DNA of 64,000 nt from Aphelenchoides besseyi (GCA_024699855.1 JAMPIQ010000002.1:7936001-8000000), one strand, 5' to 3'; counted from the first letter of the stretch, positions 35,693-49,369 are shown. Notes: generated by a model from the letters alone, not told the origin. A program made the numbers and translations.

Positions 35693-38600
35693 ATGGCGCG
35701 ATCGGTGTGGAGTCGATTGAAATACATGTGAGTTGATGGCACAACCCTGTTAACAAAAGACGATTTCAGCGTTTTCATTTCGCTGTTTCTTTACGTCGCT
35801 CAGTCGGCCCTTGGCGAATTAGCCGAAGAAGAAGCGTTGTGTTCAGGTCGAAGTTGCTATCCGGCGACTGGCAATCTGCTCATCGGTCGAAAAAACCAGT
35901 TGACCGCTTCGTCGACTTGTGGTCTTCGGGAACGCCAAAAGTTTTGTATTGTATCGCATTTGGAAGATGACACAAAATGTTTCTACTGCGACAGTTCAAA
36001 AGAATGGGACGAGAGGATTCCGGGCACGCAATTCAGTCATCGAATTCAAAACGTCGTGACTGAGAACTACGAAGAAAGAACCAAAAATTGGTGGCAATCG
36101 GAGAATGGAGTTCAAAACGTTTCGATTGAATTGAAGTTGGGAGCCGAATTTCATTTTACTCATCTGATCATGACCTTCCGATCTTTTCGTCCAGCAGCAA
36201 TGGTCATCGAGAAGTCTGCTGACTATGGCAAGACATATAGAATTTATCGCTATTTTGCATACGATTGTGCTTCGAGTTTTCCCGATATTCCTGAAGGCCC
36301 ACCAAAGAACCATACGGACGTGATTTGCACACGAAAATACTCGGACGTTGCACCCTCGACTGGCGGTGAGGTAAAGAGAATACAAAAGACAAACAAATGA
36401 AAGAAAGTCGATTTTAGGTCATTTACAAAGTCATTTCACCGCACATTCAAACGGAGAATCCGTACGCCAAGGAAATTGCCGAGTTATTGAAAATCACGAA
36501 TCTTCGAATCAATTTCACCAAACTACACACTTTGGGTGACGATCTTCTCGACTATCGACCGGAAATCGACGAAAAGTACTATTACGCGATTTACGAGATC
36601 GTAGTTCGTGGTTCTTGTTCCTGTTACGGTCATGCTCATTCCTGTGTTCCTGACGCTGATGAACAAACAAGAAATGAGCCGGAACCTGCCGATATGGTCG
36701 GTTTCTTTTAGGAATGAAGTTTTAGTTTTAGTTTCAGGTTCACGGAAAATGTCAATGTACGCACAACACGGACGGTAAGAACTGCGAGAAGTGCAGTCCT
36801 TATTACAATGATGCGCCCTGGAAGCCGGCATACGGAGATCAGGCAAACGAATGTCAACGATGTAATTGCAACAATCACGCACAATCTTGTCACTTCGACG
36901 AAGCCACTTACATCGCTTCCGGAAACGTTTCGGGTGGTATTTGCGATACGTGTGATCACAATACTCAAGGAATCCACTGCGAACAATGTAAGGATGAGTT
37001 GATCTCTTAGAGTTATTATGATCTTTAGGCAAACCTTATTTCTTTCTTGAACCGGGACGCACGATCGACGATGTTTACGCTTGCCGACCGTGTGCTTGCG
37101 ATAAACGCGGTTCTTTGAACGATGGAATCTGTCAAGGTGAAGAAAATCCAGACAAAGGACTTGTGGCTGGGAAATGTTACTGTAAACCCAATGTCGATGG
37201 ACCAAAGTACGTGGTTGTAATGTTCAATTTAATGTTCTTGTTTTTTAGTTGTGATCGTTGCAAAAACGGTTTCTGGGATTTGCGCGAAGACGATTCCAAC
37301 GGCTGCAAAGCTTGTACTTGCAACCTTCTTGGCACATACAACAACGAGGGATGCAACAAATACGATGGCTCTTGTACGTGTAAAGCATTGGTTGAAGGCG
37401 AGAATTGTGATCGGTGTAAAGTGAGTCGTTTCTTCATTTTCACGTATTTTGTTCTTTTAGCCCAATCACTACGGAATGTCCAACGATCCGGAAGGTTGTA
37501 AGCCGTGTGACTGCGATATTGGCGGTGCATTGGATAACGAGTGTGATGTGAATACCGGACAATGCAAATGTCGAGACAAGTTCACCGGTCGACGTTGTAA
37601 CACGACCGAAAGTTCCTATTTCTGTCCGTTAATTGATTTTCACACCTATGAAGCGGAGTCGAGTGAAAACACAATCAGTCGTGGTGAAGTGATTACTCGT
37701 GAGCGATCACACGGTCGACCGGTCAGTTGGACGGGCGAAGGATTCGTGAAAGTGAACGAGAAATCGAATATCAGTTTCACGGTGAATGATCTTCTTATCT
37801 CTGGACCATACAATTTGATTATTCGCTACGAAATCAACGACGATGGAGTTGGATGGGAAGATGTCAAGATCACGATTGTTCGTCCTGAAGATCCGTCTCA
37901 AGACGGTCCATGTGCCAACAGTTTACCTTCTGATGACTTTTTAATTGCACGGTAAGTGTCTTCGAGCATCAAAATTGAATACTTCTATTTCAGACTTACT
38001 CCACGTTCTCGTTACTTCGAAATTCAACCGCCGATTTGCTTGGAAGCTGGAGTTTCGTATGAAATTCGTTTGTATATGGGCGACAAACGAATCGGCGTAT
38101 CAGATCCAAATGCTTATGCATATATTGATTCAATTGTCTTGGCGCCGCCAACCAATTCACTGGACATATTCCAAGGATCAGAACCAGCAAACTACAAAAA
38201 AATGCTTTTTGATCGGTGAGTTCAAATCGTTAACATCGCATGGAAAATTGTTTCAGTTATCAATGCCGTCATTTGGCTTTGTCATTGACTCCAACCTCCT
38301 ATTTACCACTACCGTGCAATCAAAGCATTTGTCCACTTGCTGGCGCAGTATTTGGAAAAGCATTTTCGTGTGAGTGCGATGCTACTGGCACGGTTTCGGG
38401 TGTTTGTACTCCAACTGGCGGTCAATGCGAATGTAAACCGAATGTTGTTGGTCGAACGTAAGTAATTGGAACAATTCGTGTTTCCATTTATTATATAGAT
38501 GCAATCGTTGTGCAGTCGGAACTTATGGCTTCGGACCAAACGGATGTTCGCCATGTGAATGCGATAGTCAAGGAGCACTCTCAAATGCCTGCGACAAACA

Positions 38601-41600
38601 GTCGGGGCAATGCGAGTGTATTGAACGGGGAATCACCGGCCGTCAATGCAATCAATGTGAGTTTATAGACATAATTCAAATTTTAAGTTTATTTTTAGGT
38701 CAACCCGGATTCTGGAGTTTTCCCACTTGCCGTACATGTACGTGTAACGGTCATTCGCCATTGTGTGATCAAACAAGTGGGGCTTGTATTGAATGCCGAA
38801 ATTTAACGCGTGGTCACAATTGTGATCGGTGAGCTTGTTTTCTTGGGTAAACAAACGAGTAAACTTGTTCAGATGCGTTGAGGGGTATTATGGCGATCCA
38901 CGATTAGGTGCCAATATTCCGTGTAAGCCTTGTCCTTGCCCCGGCGGTCCCAGCTCTGGTTTCCAACATGCCGACAGTTGTTATTTGCAGCCGACTCAAG
39001 ACCTTACTCAAGATTTGGTTTGCAACTGCCGGTGAGAATTTTCGTTTTTTTCATTCGAAATCAATTTGTTTTAGTACTGGATACAAAGGCAAAAATTGCG
39101 AACTTTGCGAGTTAAATTACTGGGGCAACCCACGTGAAATCGGTGGTTCTTGCGAAAAATGCGATTGTAACGATAACATCGATCGAAGCGTGGAAGGAAG
39201 TTGCGATGTAAAGACCGGACATTGTCTGAAATGTTTGCACAATACCGATGGAATTCAATGCGAACATTGCAAGGAAGGTTTCTACGGTGATGCCAAACAA
39301 CGTCAATGTCGAAGGTAACACCAATTCTTATGATTTTATAAGACTGGTCGTTCAGTTGTGTTTGCTATCCTGCCGGTACAAACTCATCGGCTGGAGCTTG
39401 TGATCGCGTAACTGGAGAATGTCCCTGCTATCCAAATGTGGTTGGCAAAGATTGCAGTGAATGTGCACCAAAACATTTCAACATTGCATCAGAAAAAGGA
39501 TGCGAGGATTGTGCTTGTGATCCACAGGGTGTTGTTGTGGATGTTTATGGTCAACCAGACTTGGAATGCAATCGACTCGACGGTCAATGTCACTGTAAGG
39601 CAGGACGTGGTGGGCGAACTTGCGGTGAATGCCAGGACTTCTATTGGGGTGATCCAGTTCACGGTGAGTGTCAACCATGCGAATGCGATCGCTATGGATC
39701 GGAAACAATGCAATGTCATCGCGACAATGGAACTTGTATTTGTCGTCCGGGCTCTGGAGGTCCTCTTTGTAATCAATGTTCTCGTGGTTACACTGGTCAA
39801 TGGCCTCAATGTCGTGAGTTGTTAATTTGTTGCGCACACTCATTACGAACAATATCATAGAACCATGCGGTGAATGTTTCAATAACTGGGATCGAATTCT
39901 TCAAGGGCTGCGTAGTGATTTGGACGGATTGATTGAGCGCGCGAATAACATCGAAGATACGGGAATCTCATCCGAATACGACGAAACGTTTGAAAAAATG
40001 GAGTCTCAAATTGCTTCCGTACGTGCTCACTTGAGCAACATTAACATTACAAAGGTAAACAATGAGATACGAGAATATCAACTGGTTGTTTCTAGGAAGA
40101 TGTTGATGGACTTCAGAAGCAAATTGAGCAACTTCAAAGTGATACCGACAGCGTACGTAACCGTTTGGCTCAAAAGAACGATCGTGTAACGGCAGTCAGC
40201 TCGGCGGTCGAATTGGCCGAAAAACAAGTGAACTCGTTGCGTGAAAAAGAGAAAGAACTCACTCGTATGGCTGAAGAATTGCGATCCAATGCGACGTTAA
40301 TTCGACGATCGGACACGAAAGGAGCTTACGAATTGATTCGTGAATTGGCTGAGAAGTCCGGAGAATATCAGGCCATCTTCAATCGGGCTGTCGGAAAGAT
40401 TAATGTTGCCGAAACCGATCGAAACAAAGCCGAGAAGTTACTTAACGAGCACAAAGACGATTTTGATGCTCAATACAAAGAAAATCAAGAAGCTCTTCAA
40501 GAAATTGAGAGCATGGTTGGTGGTCAGAAAACTGGCATTTCTAATTTGAATGTTTTTAGTTAGCAGAACTTGAAGGTTCATTACCGGCTTTGAACAAACA
40601 GGTTTGTGGTGGAGAAATAGCGGATTGTGATCCCATGTGCGGTGGACCATCAGCTCAATGCGGATTTTGCGGTGGAGAATCGTGTCTTGGATCACTTTCC
40701 AAAGCCAAACAAGCACTCGATTTTGCTCAAGAAGCGGACGAGAAGCTACGTGAGAAGCAAAAAGAAGCAGAAGATGTGAGTTGATTTCAACTGTTGATTT
40801 GTATTCTCTTTCAATTTTAGTTGCTTAGTCGTTTACGCGAAACCAGTCCCGAAACTACTGAAAGCCAACAATTCACTCGAAGTGTTCATGATCAAGTCGA
40901 GGCGGCTGCTCGTGCAGCAAACGAAACCAAACAACGACTCGAAAATCAAATCAAAGAAATTCGCGAGTTTTTGGATGCCGATCAAGCAACTCCCGATGGT
41001 ATTCAAACGGTTGTTGATGAGATTCTAGCAATCACAATCCCATTTGACGAAGAGAAAATTCAAGAGTTGTCGAAACAAGTGAGAGGGTTTCTACCAAAAG
41101 ACGAAACTAATTTGTTGTTTTAGATTCGCGACAAGGTTCTTGAAGCAAAGAATACCGACCAAATTCTGTCCGAAACTCGAGGCAACAAGACTGTCGCCGA
41201 GAATTTGCAACGCCGTGCTGAAAATGCTCATGTTCGCGCTGAAGAGGTCCATAAAACTGCGAAAGAAATTCAAGATGCGTTGAAAAAGGCTGAAGATGCT
41301 CAGGCCAAAGCTCAAGAGACTTTGGATTCAGCTGTCAACTCAAACGAGGACTTAGGTAATACGTTGAGTGGAACCGAGACGGAAGTGGATGAGTTGGTGC
41401 AACGAATGGACGACGCGAACAACCGAATTGCCGACTTGCACAACAAGACCGAGAAACTCAAATCGTCTTACATCAAAATCACAAGCAGCAGCAAATCAGC
41501 TGGTGAGAAAGCTCAAAGTGCGACGGAGATTGCTAAAGACGTTGAAAAGAAACGTGCGGAATTGAATGTAAGGTGGCCATCAATCGATTCAACAGAATGA

Positions 41601-41984
41601 TGATTCTAATTGCAGGATAAATATCAACAAGTTGAGCAGCTGTTAAATGAACGTGTGAACGGAAACGACGATCGAAAAGAACGAGCTGAGAAGCTGCACA
41701 AGCGAACAACCGATTTGTTGGTCAAAATCAATGGTCATAATAGCGATGCAGATTGTAAGTCAAAGTCGGATTCCATCTCTTACTTATCGTTACGATTCAG
41801 ATTTGAAACGTTCGGCGGATGCATTGGAAGTTGAGTTGGGCAATTTCAAGCAACGAATCGGTGTTCTCAGTCGCGAAATCGATACGATTGCTGGACAGAT
41901 TGAACAACGAGTGAGTTGACTGTTACTCCACTTGTTGTTACTTGAAGTTTTCAGGTTGCTTTTCACGAGACCTGCGATAATTGA
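35693..41984 (+). CDS. lam-1: Laminin subunit beta
   Basis: This is the basement-membrane beta chain. The start at 35693 is split by a short intron (35728-35769) and gives a signal peptide ([15 protein letters not shown]). Domains in order: laminin N-terminal domain (about 35840-36630; [31 protein letters not shown]); laminin EGF-like repeats (36610-37620); laminin IV-B domain (about 37620-38330); further LE repeats to about 39820; then a long coiled coil interrupted by the beta-specific Cys-rich knob (about 40605-40700, [18 protein letters not shown]). The protein ends HETCDN, the terminal Cys being the one that bonds to the gamma chain. Many short introns with TTTTAG/TTTCAG acceptors. I saw no frame break. 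Order and length match beta chains of about 1,800 residues. Confidence 0.96.
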
Positions 41985-42431
41985 ACAAATTTCGCCGTCT
42001 TCTTCTTTTCGCATTGATTGTGCAACACCAGTGCTCAGCAACGGTTGCGTCTTTGTTGTTTCTGTTCAAGTTGTTTCTAAATATTTATTTTCATTTATCT
42101 CTTTTTTACTCAATCTCACTCTTCACAGCTCAATTTCTTGTAAGCTACGCAGTTTACGTATTCACTATTCGGCATTAACTCCCTCCTTCACATTGCCAGT
42201 TGTTGTCCGACTGCCACTCGACTGCCTTTCAGGTCACAGCAAAAAGTTCGATTTTCCTGCCCCTTTTGAAGCACCGTAGTATTTCGTTTGTTATTGTTTT
42301 TATTTTGCTTTTAATTAAACTGAGAGAATTCAATTGGCTTGTGATGTCAAAGGTTTTGACGCAAATTTTAATTCGATTTTCGGCTCCTACCTCCGTGTAA
42401 CAAGTAATAACAGTTGATAACAAGGAACGAT

Positions 42432-43665
42432 TTAAATGGCTTCGGCATCAAGTTGATGTGTCTCTTCAAGAAGTCCCTCGTCGTTTTGACTTTTCGTGGG
42501 CACAAAACGAACAACAAAGAATAGATCGCGAAAAGCACGAGTGTAAATGAAACAAACAACTGGCATCGAAAAGGCTTGAAGGTTTGCAAGCAAGTTGCTG
42601 ATGTCGACGAAATAAACGTTCTCCACGGAGCCGAGCATTGTACCACCGAATATTCTATAACAACTGGCTGGTTAGAGTGTATTCAGTCAACTTACAAAAT
42701 TAAACGCAAAGTGACGGAAAGTGTTGTGCAGAAGAAGAACAAAACAAAAACTGTAATCGTCATCAAGGCTGTTCGATGTTCAGCCGGTCTTCGTGATTGA
42801 TCCTAAAACCTCCGTTTACTAGTTCTTCGTTTTTGGCTCACGTTTTCGGTTTTCACTATACGAATGGTGTTCAGGTTTAACCACAACAGAAAGCCCATTG
42901 GTAGTCCATAAACTATACAGCCATATATAATACCTTCTTGAACGAACTTGTAGACAAACGACTCTCGAAGTGTGGTCGAATTTGATTCGTTTAATTTCAA
43001 TTCCCAATATCGCGGAAAATTAAAAACTAAAAGCATGTTTAAGAGATTGATATATTCACATACCTAGAGCTAAAACAACCACAAAAGCAACGCAAAATTT
43101 GCTTTTACGAACGATCTGCAATCTTCTCTTCCACGAACTTGATGGATGGCAAATTGATTGATATCGTTGAGCACAAATTAGCGTCAAGATCCAAATCGAA
43201 GCGTAGTTGGCGGACATTAGAAGTGGATAAGAGAAGTAGACGATGGATTTATTGAAATCGAGTAATCCTTGATAGGTGCTGGGAAACCGCTGTTCATCGA
43301 TAAACTAAATCGCAGACAATAGAACTGTTGATTGTAGGTTTCCACAAACCTGCTCAACTGCTGGCAGAACAATCACAAAAACAGAAAGACTGAGTTGAAT
43401 TGAATTACATACACTCATCGCAATGAGATAAATCAACAACGACGTTTTACGGTAATACTGTTGATGTTGAGTGAACGCTGGAACAAAGGACACAATACAA
43501 CAGACATTCAGGAATATACCCAACAATGATATAATTGGTTGTAAACATAAGGTGATTGCATAACTGAAAGCTCAGCACACTTATTAGTTCAATGGATTAC
43601 GAATACCTAAGAGCCTCAGAGATCGACAATGGCGTTCGTAACATCAAATTCGTTTCACGTGTCAT
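42432..43665 (-). CDS. FMRFamide-receptor-like (FRPR/rhodopsin family) GPCR
   Basis: Exons chain from a short N-terminus (ATG 43665, exon to 43607) into TM1-TM2 from 43563 (LGIFLNVCCIVSFVP; LIYLIAMSVCNSIQ). TM3 has ANYASIWILTLICAQRYQ, followed by a basic loop. ECL2 has the FPRYWE block typical of nematode FRPR/DMSR peptide receptors. TM5 contains YGLPMGFLLWLN, TM6 contains HRTALMTITVFVLFFFC, and TM7 plus helix 8 read VDISNLLANLQAFSMPVV and FIYTRAFRDLFF. The (D/E)RY site reads QRY, a change expected to alter basal G-protein coupling. The ligand cannot be inferred beyond a neuropeptide. The gene is convergent with laminin beta. Confidence 0.75.
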
Positions 43666-44367
43666 GACTTTAAACCGAGAAATAAAACTCAAAACTGAAT
43701 ATAATTCGATAGACCGTAAAGTCAAAAGCAAGAAAAAGGCCACGAGTAAATCGAATTTACGCTCAACGGAAATTGAAATTCGATTCAAAAGTCGTGGTCT
43801 GTTTTTTCGTTCGCAAGTCTCTGGAGGCCAAATGAGTCAAAAGTAATAACCGATCCGAATGAAATATTTGCAATTGATGAGCCTGTTTTGAACAAATTGA
43901 ACTAATGAGAAATGAATGGCGAGATGGAACGCGATTATTTTGTATGGATTCGATAACACAAACAGAAACCTTGTTGCTGTAAGAGCATAAACGGAGCATC
44001 AAGCGGACGAAGCAATTAAACTTAAAACTCAACTCCCAAGTTGCATGAAGAAGAAAACTAACGATCTTCCTCGTTCCTTTGACGTAAACTCCCATCAAAG
44101 ATTAATTCTGCGACTAACCGTTCGAACTTGTCAACCACTGACATGAATTCCCTTACTTTGTTGGTCAGTTCATAATCTACTAATCGCAATGTTTCGTGCA
44201 TGTCAAGTGGCTAATGGCGAACATTTTGGCAAACGTTTTTCTCGGAATCCACTTCCTTTATGTCAATTCGATTAGAAATTTTCTCGACAAATGAGCTATG
44301 CAAACTTGAAAACATTGCAATTGAGTTCTTTTGCTAAGCCGGTAATAAACATAACCCAGAAAACTCT

Positions 44368-47262
44368 GACACTACCGAGTTTGATTAGACCTCGTGGCTT
44401 AAAAATCAATTTGTGACTACAATAACCTACGTTTTCTATTACAAGAACAAACAGAATGGATTTTACAAGAGAGATCCGCATATGATTAAACTCGTGCTTC
44501 GGAGTCCCGTTCCAAGCGAACGGTCATCGATTGAGAAGTTCGGCACTCGGCGTTGAAAAGTGCTTTTGTTTCTTGCAGTTCATTGCCAATACGCTTCATT
44601 TGGGATTGCAGTTCAGCCATCGATTCTTCCAGACGTTTGATCTTCTCGCGCATTTCTCCTTCAGTTTCTGCAAAAAATTGATTAGAAACTTGAATTGTCG
44701 TTTTTGGTTTTGTTTCATTTGGGACTCTATCAGGTTTCTAGTAATCCAAAGACCATTCTGCGTTTACTCAGTTCTGTTCGAATGCACAGAGAAATTCTCA
44801 GGCTAATCACCAGGTTGTTTGCACTCTTGACGTGAACAATTAGCCCCAATGTTGGTTATCATTGCTACTTTACATTAAAACAGATAACTTTGTTTTGGAT
44901 GCCAAAAATGACATTTCAATGTTGTTATGTTGAAAACGCACCTTTTTTACAAACCGCAGAATCGAGCGGCGAAATTGGAACCGAAGAAGGTGGCAAGAAA
45001 GAGGCGTCGTCGTGATGCAAACTCCTAAGTCGTGCAAAAAACTCCTCATCATAACGTGCTCGTTTCAACGATGGCTCCATAATGAAGGGTGGGGTTGATG
45101 GTTCCCCTGCTGTTGTTGAAGGCGGTGAGAGTGTGGCGTCAAAGGAGCTTCGAGCAGTTCCCGATTCGTTGCGTCTATTTCCATCGGTTCTCTGTTGTAT
45201 GGATGCAACTTCAATAACACGTTTGCGGTTTCGTCGATCAGCTTCGTCGTTGAGTACTTGAGCATAAACATTTGCATGTTTGTCTCGTAGATGACGACCA
45301 GCAACGGTTGTTGATGGCGGCCACGTGTATGTGGCTGTGCAGCCGGGAACTTGGCATCGGTACACGGATTTGTCTCGTTGAACCTCGAAATGCCTCCAAA
45401 TTGAGTGACGACCGTGAAAACGAGCAGGTTTGTTGGTCGGTAGAGAATTGGTTTCCGTTGAAATTTCCACTTTTGGCCGTCTGTTGAACGGCTCCAGCGG
45501 TTGGCGGCATTAACTGCCGCGAAGTGTTGCAGAATGTACGAAAATGGAAAAAGTGAATGGCCAAGGAAAGACAAAATGAGCAGTTTTGTTGCTCGGTGGA
45601 GAATTGGCTTCCATGGGAATTTGCACGTTGGCCGTCTGTTGAACGAAGTTTTGGAAAATGTACGAAAATGGATGGCCAAAGAAAGACATTTCGATGGCCG
45701 GATCGTTAAGTCAAGTATCTAAAACGTATAAAATTGAACAGACGATACGCAACTCTCGACAAACAACAAAAAACGCATCTTTGTTAAACACACAATTGAG
45801 ATTTATGAAACTTGACGGACAATACGGGCAGCGGTTTTTTGGTGTCCGTGAAATTAACGCCAAATGTTCGATTGACCGACTAGTCACAATCGACGTCGGC
45901 AACGATCGAAAGATGTTCAGTTGAAATGAAGATGTCAAAAGAAGTGGTCATCTATGACAAACAAGCGGATAATCACGTGTTACAGAAGCAGTGGGTGGCA
46001 TTCAAATAGTCGAAAGGAAAGTTTTAAACGAACTCAGAAAGAACAATCAGAAAAGCAATTGAGCGGACGGCGATTTATGAGCTCTCACATGGTTGGAGAC
46101 TTCAAATGCTAAGAAAACTGACTTGTGGAACGGCCAAAATGAACGCCGGAGAATCAGAAGTTTTATGATCCGATTCGTGAATTTTGCTCGCCGACCGAGA
46201 CAGCTGCATGTAATCCTGATTTTATGTTGAAATGCAAAAAAAAACTTCTAAATTTATTGCCTATCCATAAGGTCAATCGACTCTCGAACAGTTACAAATC
46301 ACAAGCTCTTCGTCACAACCCTTTTTGACGCCCTTGGGCTCGAAATTCTCAGAGAAATGATGATCATAATCACAACGTTTCATTGTGAGAACTCGAAATA
46401 TCTCCGCAATCTTCATGACTAACCCACTGTTTTTCTTCTCTCGATTAGTCAGCCGAGCATACGGTCGGCTGTTGATCGGCAGTTATTAGCGGTTTCGAAC
46501 GAAATCGAATTTCAATTTCTCATCACTTGTAAATGCGAAGATAATCTGTGAAACCTTTTTCAGCAATGAATTCGATTTCACCCACAACCAATACGTGGCT
46601 AGGAGTTGAAACGTTCGTCGGCACCAAAACTTACGAGCGAATAAGACAAAGAACGACGATTGTTTTAATTAGACGACCAATTGAGGATGTCGATCTCGCT
46701 TAGATTGCACACAAAACAACAAAACCACTTTACGCGTTTTGGCGCAGAAAAAACAAGGTGCAACTCCAGAACGATGCCGAGAATTTGCGTGTGACAGTAA
46801 CTCCCCGGAGCTCAATGTGTTCCGACAAATGGATAACAGTAAGAGCATCAAACGTGCAAAATACCTACTAGCTGATAGCTAAACACAAATTCAAGAGCAA
46901 ACTTCAACTTCCTCTAACAGTTAGCCATCCAGTTGGTTTTTTGCTTTTAATTTGTTTACAACCAACTGAGAAGTAGAATTGTGAGTAATATTCGACGAAT
47001 GCTGGGAAGCGGATGTCTTAGCAATAGAAAAATAATTACAAGGAACAAAGTGACTGAACTAGATGAAGATTGCAGCTGATAGCCACATCGTTTACAAACA
47101 AAAAACTTCTGCAATCAAATTTCGTGACTTCAAACACGATGAACACAAACGAACTCAGTGTGCCTATTTACCTCCAATGCACTTAATTGCGTGCTCCATA
47201 AATACAGTAGCGAGTAAGAATTAACGATCATAGAACTTGAGAACATGTGCCGCGGATTATCT
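44368..47262 (-). repeat. Inverted-repeat arm B (partner 29742-32726)
   Basis: Reverse complement of arm A, about 2.9 kb. The gene-less part (45711-47262) is almost identical to 29742-31291. The stretch 45480-45720, equivalent to the 5' part of the zinc-finger ORF, is rearranged. The region from 43666 to 44367 between the GPCR and this arm holds no gene I can support. Confidence 0.88.
44486..45470 (-). CDS. Chimeric BED-like finger/myosin coiled-coil protein (copy B, shortened N-terminus)
   Basis: Exon 1 (45470-44942) begins at MEISTETNS and contains the intact finger, basic patch and Ser/Pro-rich region. The donor at 44941 joins to exon 2 (44667-44486), with the same length and phase as copy A, for 236 residues. 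The N-terminal 100 residues of copy A are not in frame here: the preceding 240 bp holds two scrambled copies of the VQQTAN/MEAN segment with stops and frame changes. Either a shorter protein is made or this copy is decaying. Confidence 0.45.
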
Positions 47263-47971
47263 GCGTTAGAAACAACTAATAAACAGCAAATCGAATGTCC
47301 AAACGAAAACTAAAAGACGCGCTTTTTTTTATTGCAGTCTAATTCCATAGACCCAACAGTAGCGAGTGGCAGCAAAAGTAAGTTTCCTTGTGAGCGAAAG
47401 CGCGCAGCAGCCGATCATTCTGGCGCACAAACTACAAAAGGCGGGGCATGTGGGCGGGAAAAGATCGTTCGTAATGTAACGGCGATTCGCTTTTCTATTG
47501 AGAACATTCGGACAGACACCATCTTCCTCTTGATCAACAACAACACGAATCAATTCAGTCGGGTACTTATTCACGGATCTAAACTCTCGGACATCTTCAT
47601 TTCTTTACTCAGATGGTTTTCCTCGATAGCCATTTGGAATTCGTCCAATAGGATTTGCGGTCTTTTCTTAAAGTTGTTGTACTATAAGCTCGTTTTCTGT
47701 CTATAATCCACAACCATTCCAGTCTCACCGATAATTTAAACGTGCAGACTTCTAAATCATCTAATAATCGAGTTTATCATGACAACGAGAATAAACAACA
47801 TAAAAATATCCATGGCAGAAGATGGAGTCAGAATCTCAAGGTGCATTCGGAATACCCGCGTTCTTTAGCTTTAAAGTCTGTGGAAACAAAGTGAGTGATT
47901 AGTTGAGTAGACTGTCGAGTCTTCTCGGCACCCGTAAAGATAAATGGAATCATAAGCGATCAAATCAGATG

Positions 47972-48315
47972 CTATTGCTTCTCCAAAGGTTTCTGTAGAT
48001 TTTGCATCTGAAACTGCTGATTTCATGTCGACAACTGTATTCGATTACCGGTACTCGTGCACCGTTCATCTCCTGATTCGACGGCGAGTAGGTTCCTTGA
48101 TTGTCACGCCGCAAACGAGCAATAACAGAGAAGAGCATACAACCCAGTAGAATAGAAACCACGAGGAGGCTGTTCGCTTCGGATGTAAACAAAATTTGTG
48201 ATTTCATGCGATCATGTTTACAATTGAATGCCACTGCTTCTTGTTGAATCCATGACATAATAAAGTCTGTTGTACGCACACATTCAACTGAACGAGGATT
48301 ATGATTTGTGGCCAT
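47972..48315 (-). CDS. Crumbs-family transmembrane and cytoplasmic-tail exons (5' incomplete)
   Basis: One exon (48315 or less to 48049) encodes a membrane helix (SLLVVSILLGCMLFSVIA). The tail follows as RLRRDNQGTYSPSNQEMNGARV, the FERM-binding GTYSPS motif of Crumbs proteins (Drosophila Crb; nematode CRB-1/EAT-20). A 41-base intron leads to the last exon (48007-47972), MQNLQKPLEKQ, aligning with the Crumbs segment before the PDZ ligand. The usual ERLI end is absent. The in-frame TGA just before the ATG at 48315 may be removed by an acceptor at about 48272 (ACAACAG), so upstream extracellular exons are expected, but no EGF or laminin-G domain was recognised. Role in the family: apical polarity. 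Confidence 0.6.
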
Positions 48316-49369
48316 TCAGCTTGTTGATATTCTAAATAAGAACCGAGCAACCGTTCATTGTATTTGTAATAAGAGACCAACATGATTGTTAAGCTCTAGG
48401 TTTCTGCTTGTAACATGTTCGATCAGTGCTTTATCTCTACTTAAGCATTGAAGTTAGCCATCACATATCTTTAATGTGTAGCCAAACATTTTCCAATTAT
48501 CATTATTGTCGCTCAAACAATATTCCAGCAAACGTTTTGTGTCGAATGGTGCATCAAAATGAACGTCCAGATTACTTGTGTATCAAGATTGCTTTGGATA
48601 CTAATGACTGAGTTTGTGTGCTCATCACGTAGTGTTTATCTCTTAACAGAAATTCGAACCGTTCCTTGACTCTTTTACAGTTTAGTTGTCTAAAACCAAA
48701 TGTGTAGTTTCCAATCAAAATCTGAAGGTTTTGTGCTGTGAAATAGAAACATAATGCAAGGGAAAGCCTGCAAAGAAACGAATTCGATTGCGGACTTGGA
48801 TTCTAGCATAGAGATGACTTTGTAGGCACCAATGGATGATGATTCCATAACATTGAAGCTCATGGACATAAGTTGTTGCTCAGTGGTTTTAAAGTCATTT
48901 TGCAATTTTTACAGGAGTTTCTTTTGATTTCATTTGTAGATGGTCTCGAAAACGTTTGAACAATTATGGTCAGAATAGATTGTACCAATTAGGGTGTCGA
49001 TAATTAGAGCTTTAAGAGTTGCGGTTGAGTTCGAGCATCCGTAATAATCGAATTATGTAATCAGCTATTTCTTCGTATGTTCAAGTAATCTCTCGGCTTT
49101 ATACAAGTTTATTGCGTACTTGAAAGAAACACTTTTGAAGCAATTTCAATCTACAAAAGACTGTTTTTGACTTAGTTATCTCAGTGTAAGAAGCTGTTAC
49201 AATTATGTTTGCGAGAATGTCTGTCAGTAGACCGTAAATGAAAAGCTTTACAAGTAGGAGATGAAGTACGCTAATCGTTTTCATCTTCAGTCCATTCATG
49301 ATCCGATTCATCTTCAGTCGATTCATCATCCGATTTGTCATCATCATCCCATTTAAGTGGATCCATGTC

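Noticed and set aside
47329..47706. Overlapping frames on both strands just outside arm B (Cys-rich on minus, Asn-rich on plus)
   Set aside because: Both are open by chance over the same bases; neither has a start, signal or family signature that decides between them.
48690..48905. Minus-strand frame that could be an extracellular exon of the Crumbs-like gene
   Set aside because: No EGF cysteines or laminin-G pattern, and I could not find a phase-compatible join to the transmembrane exon.
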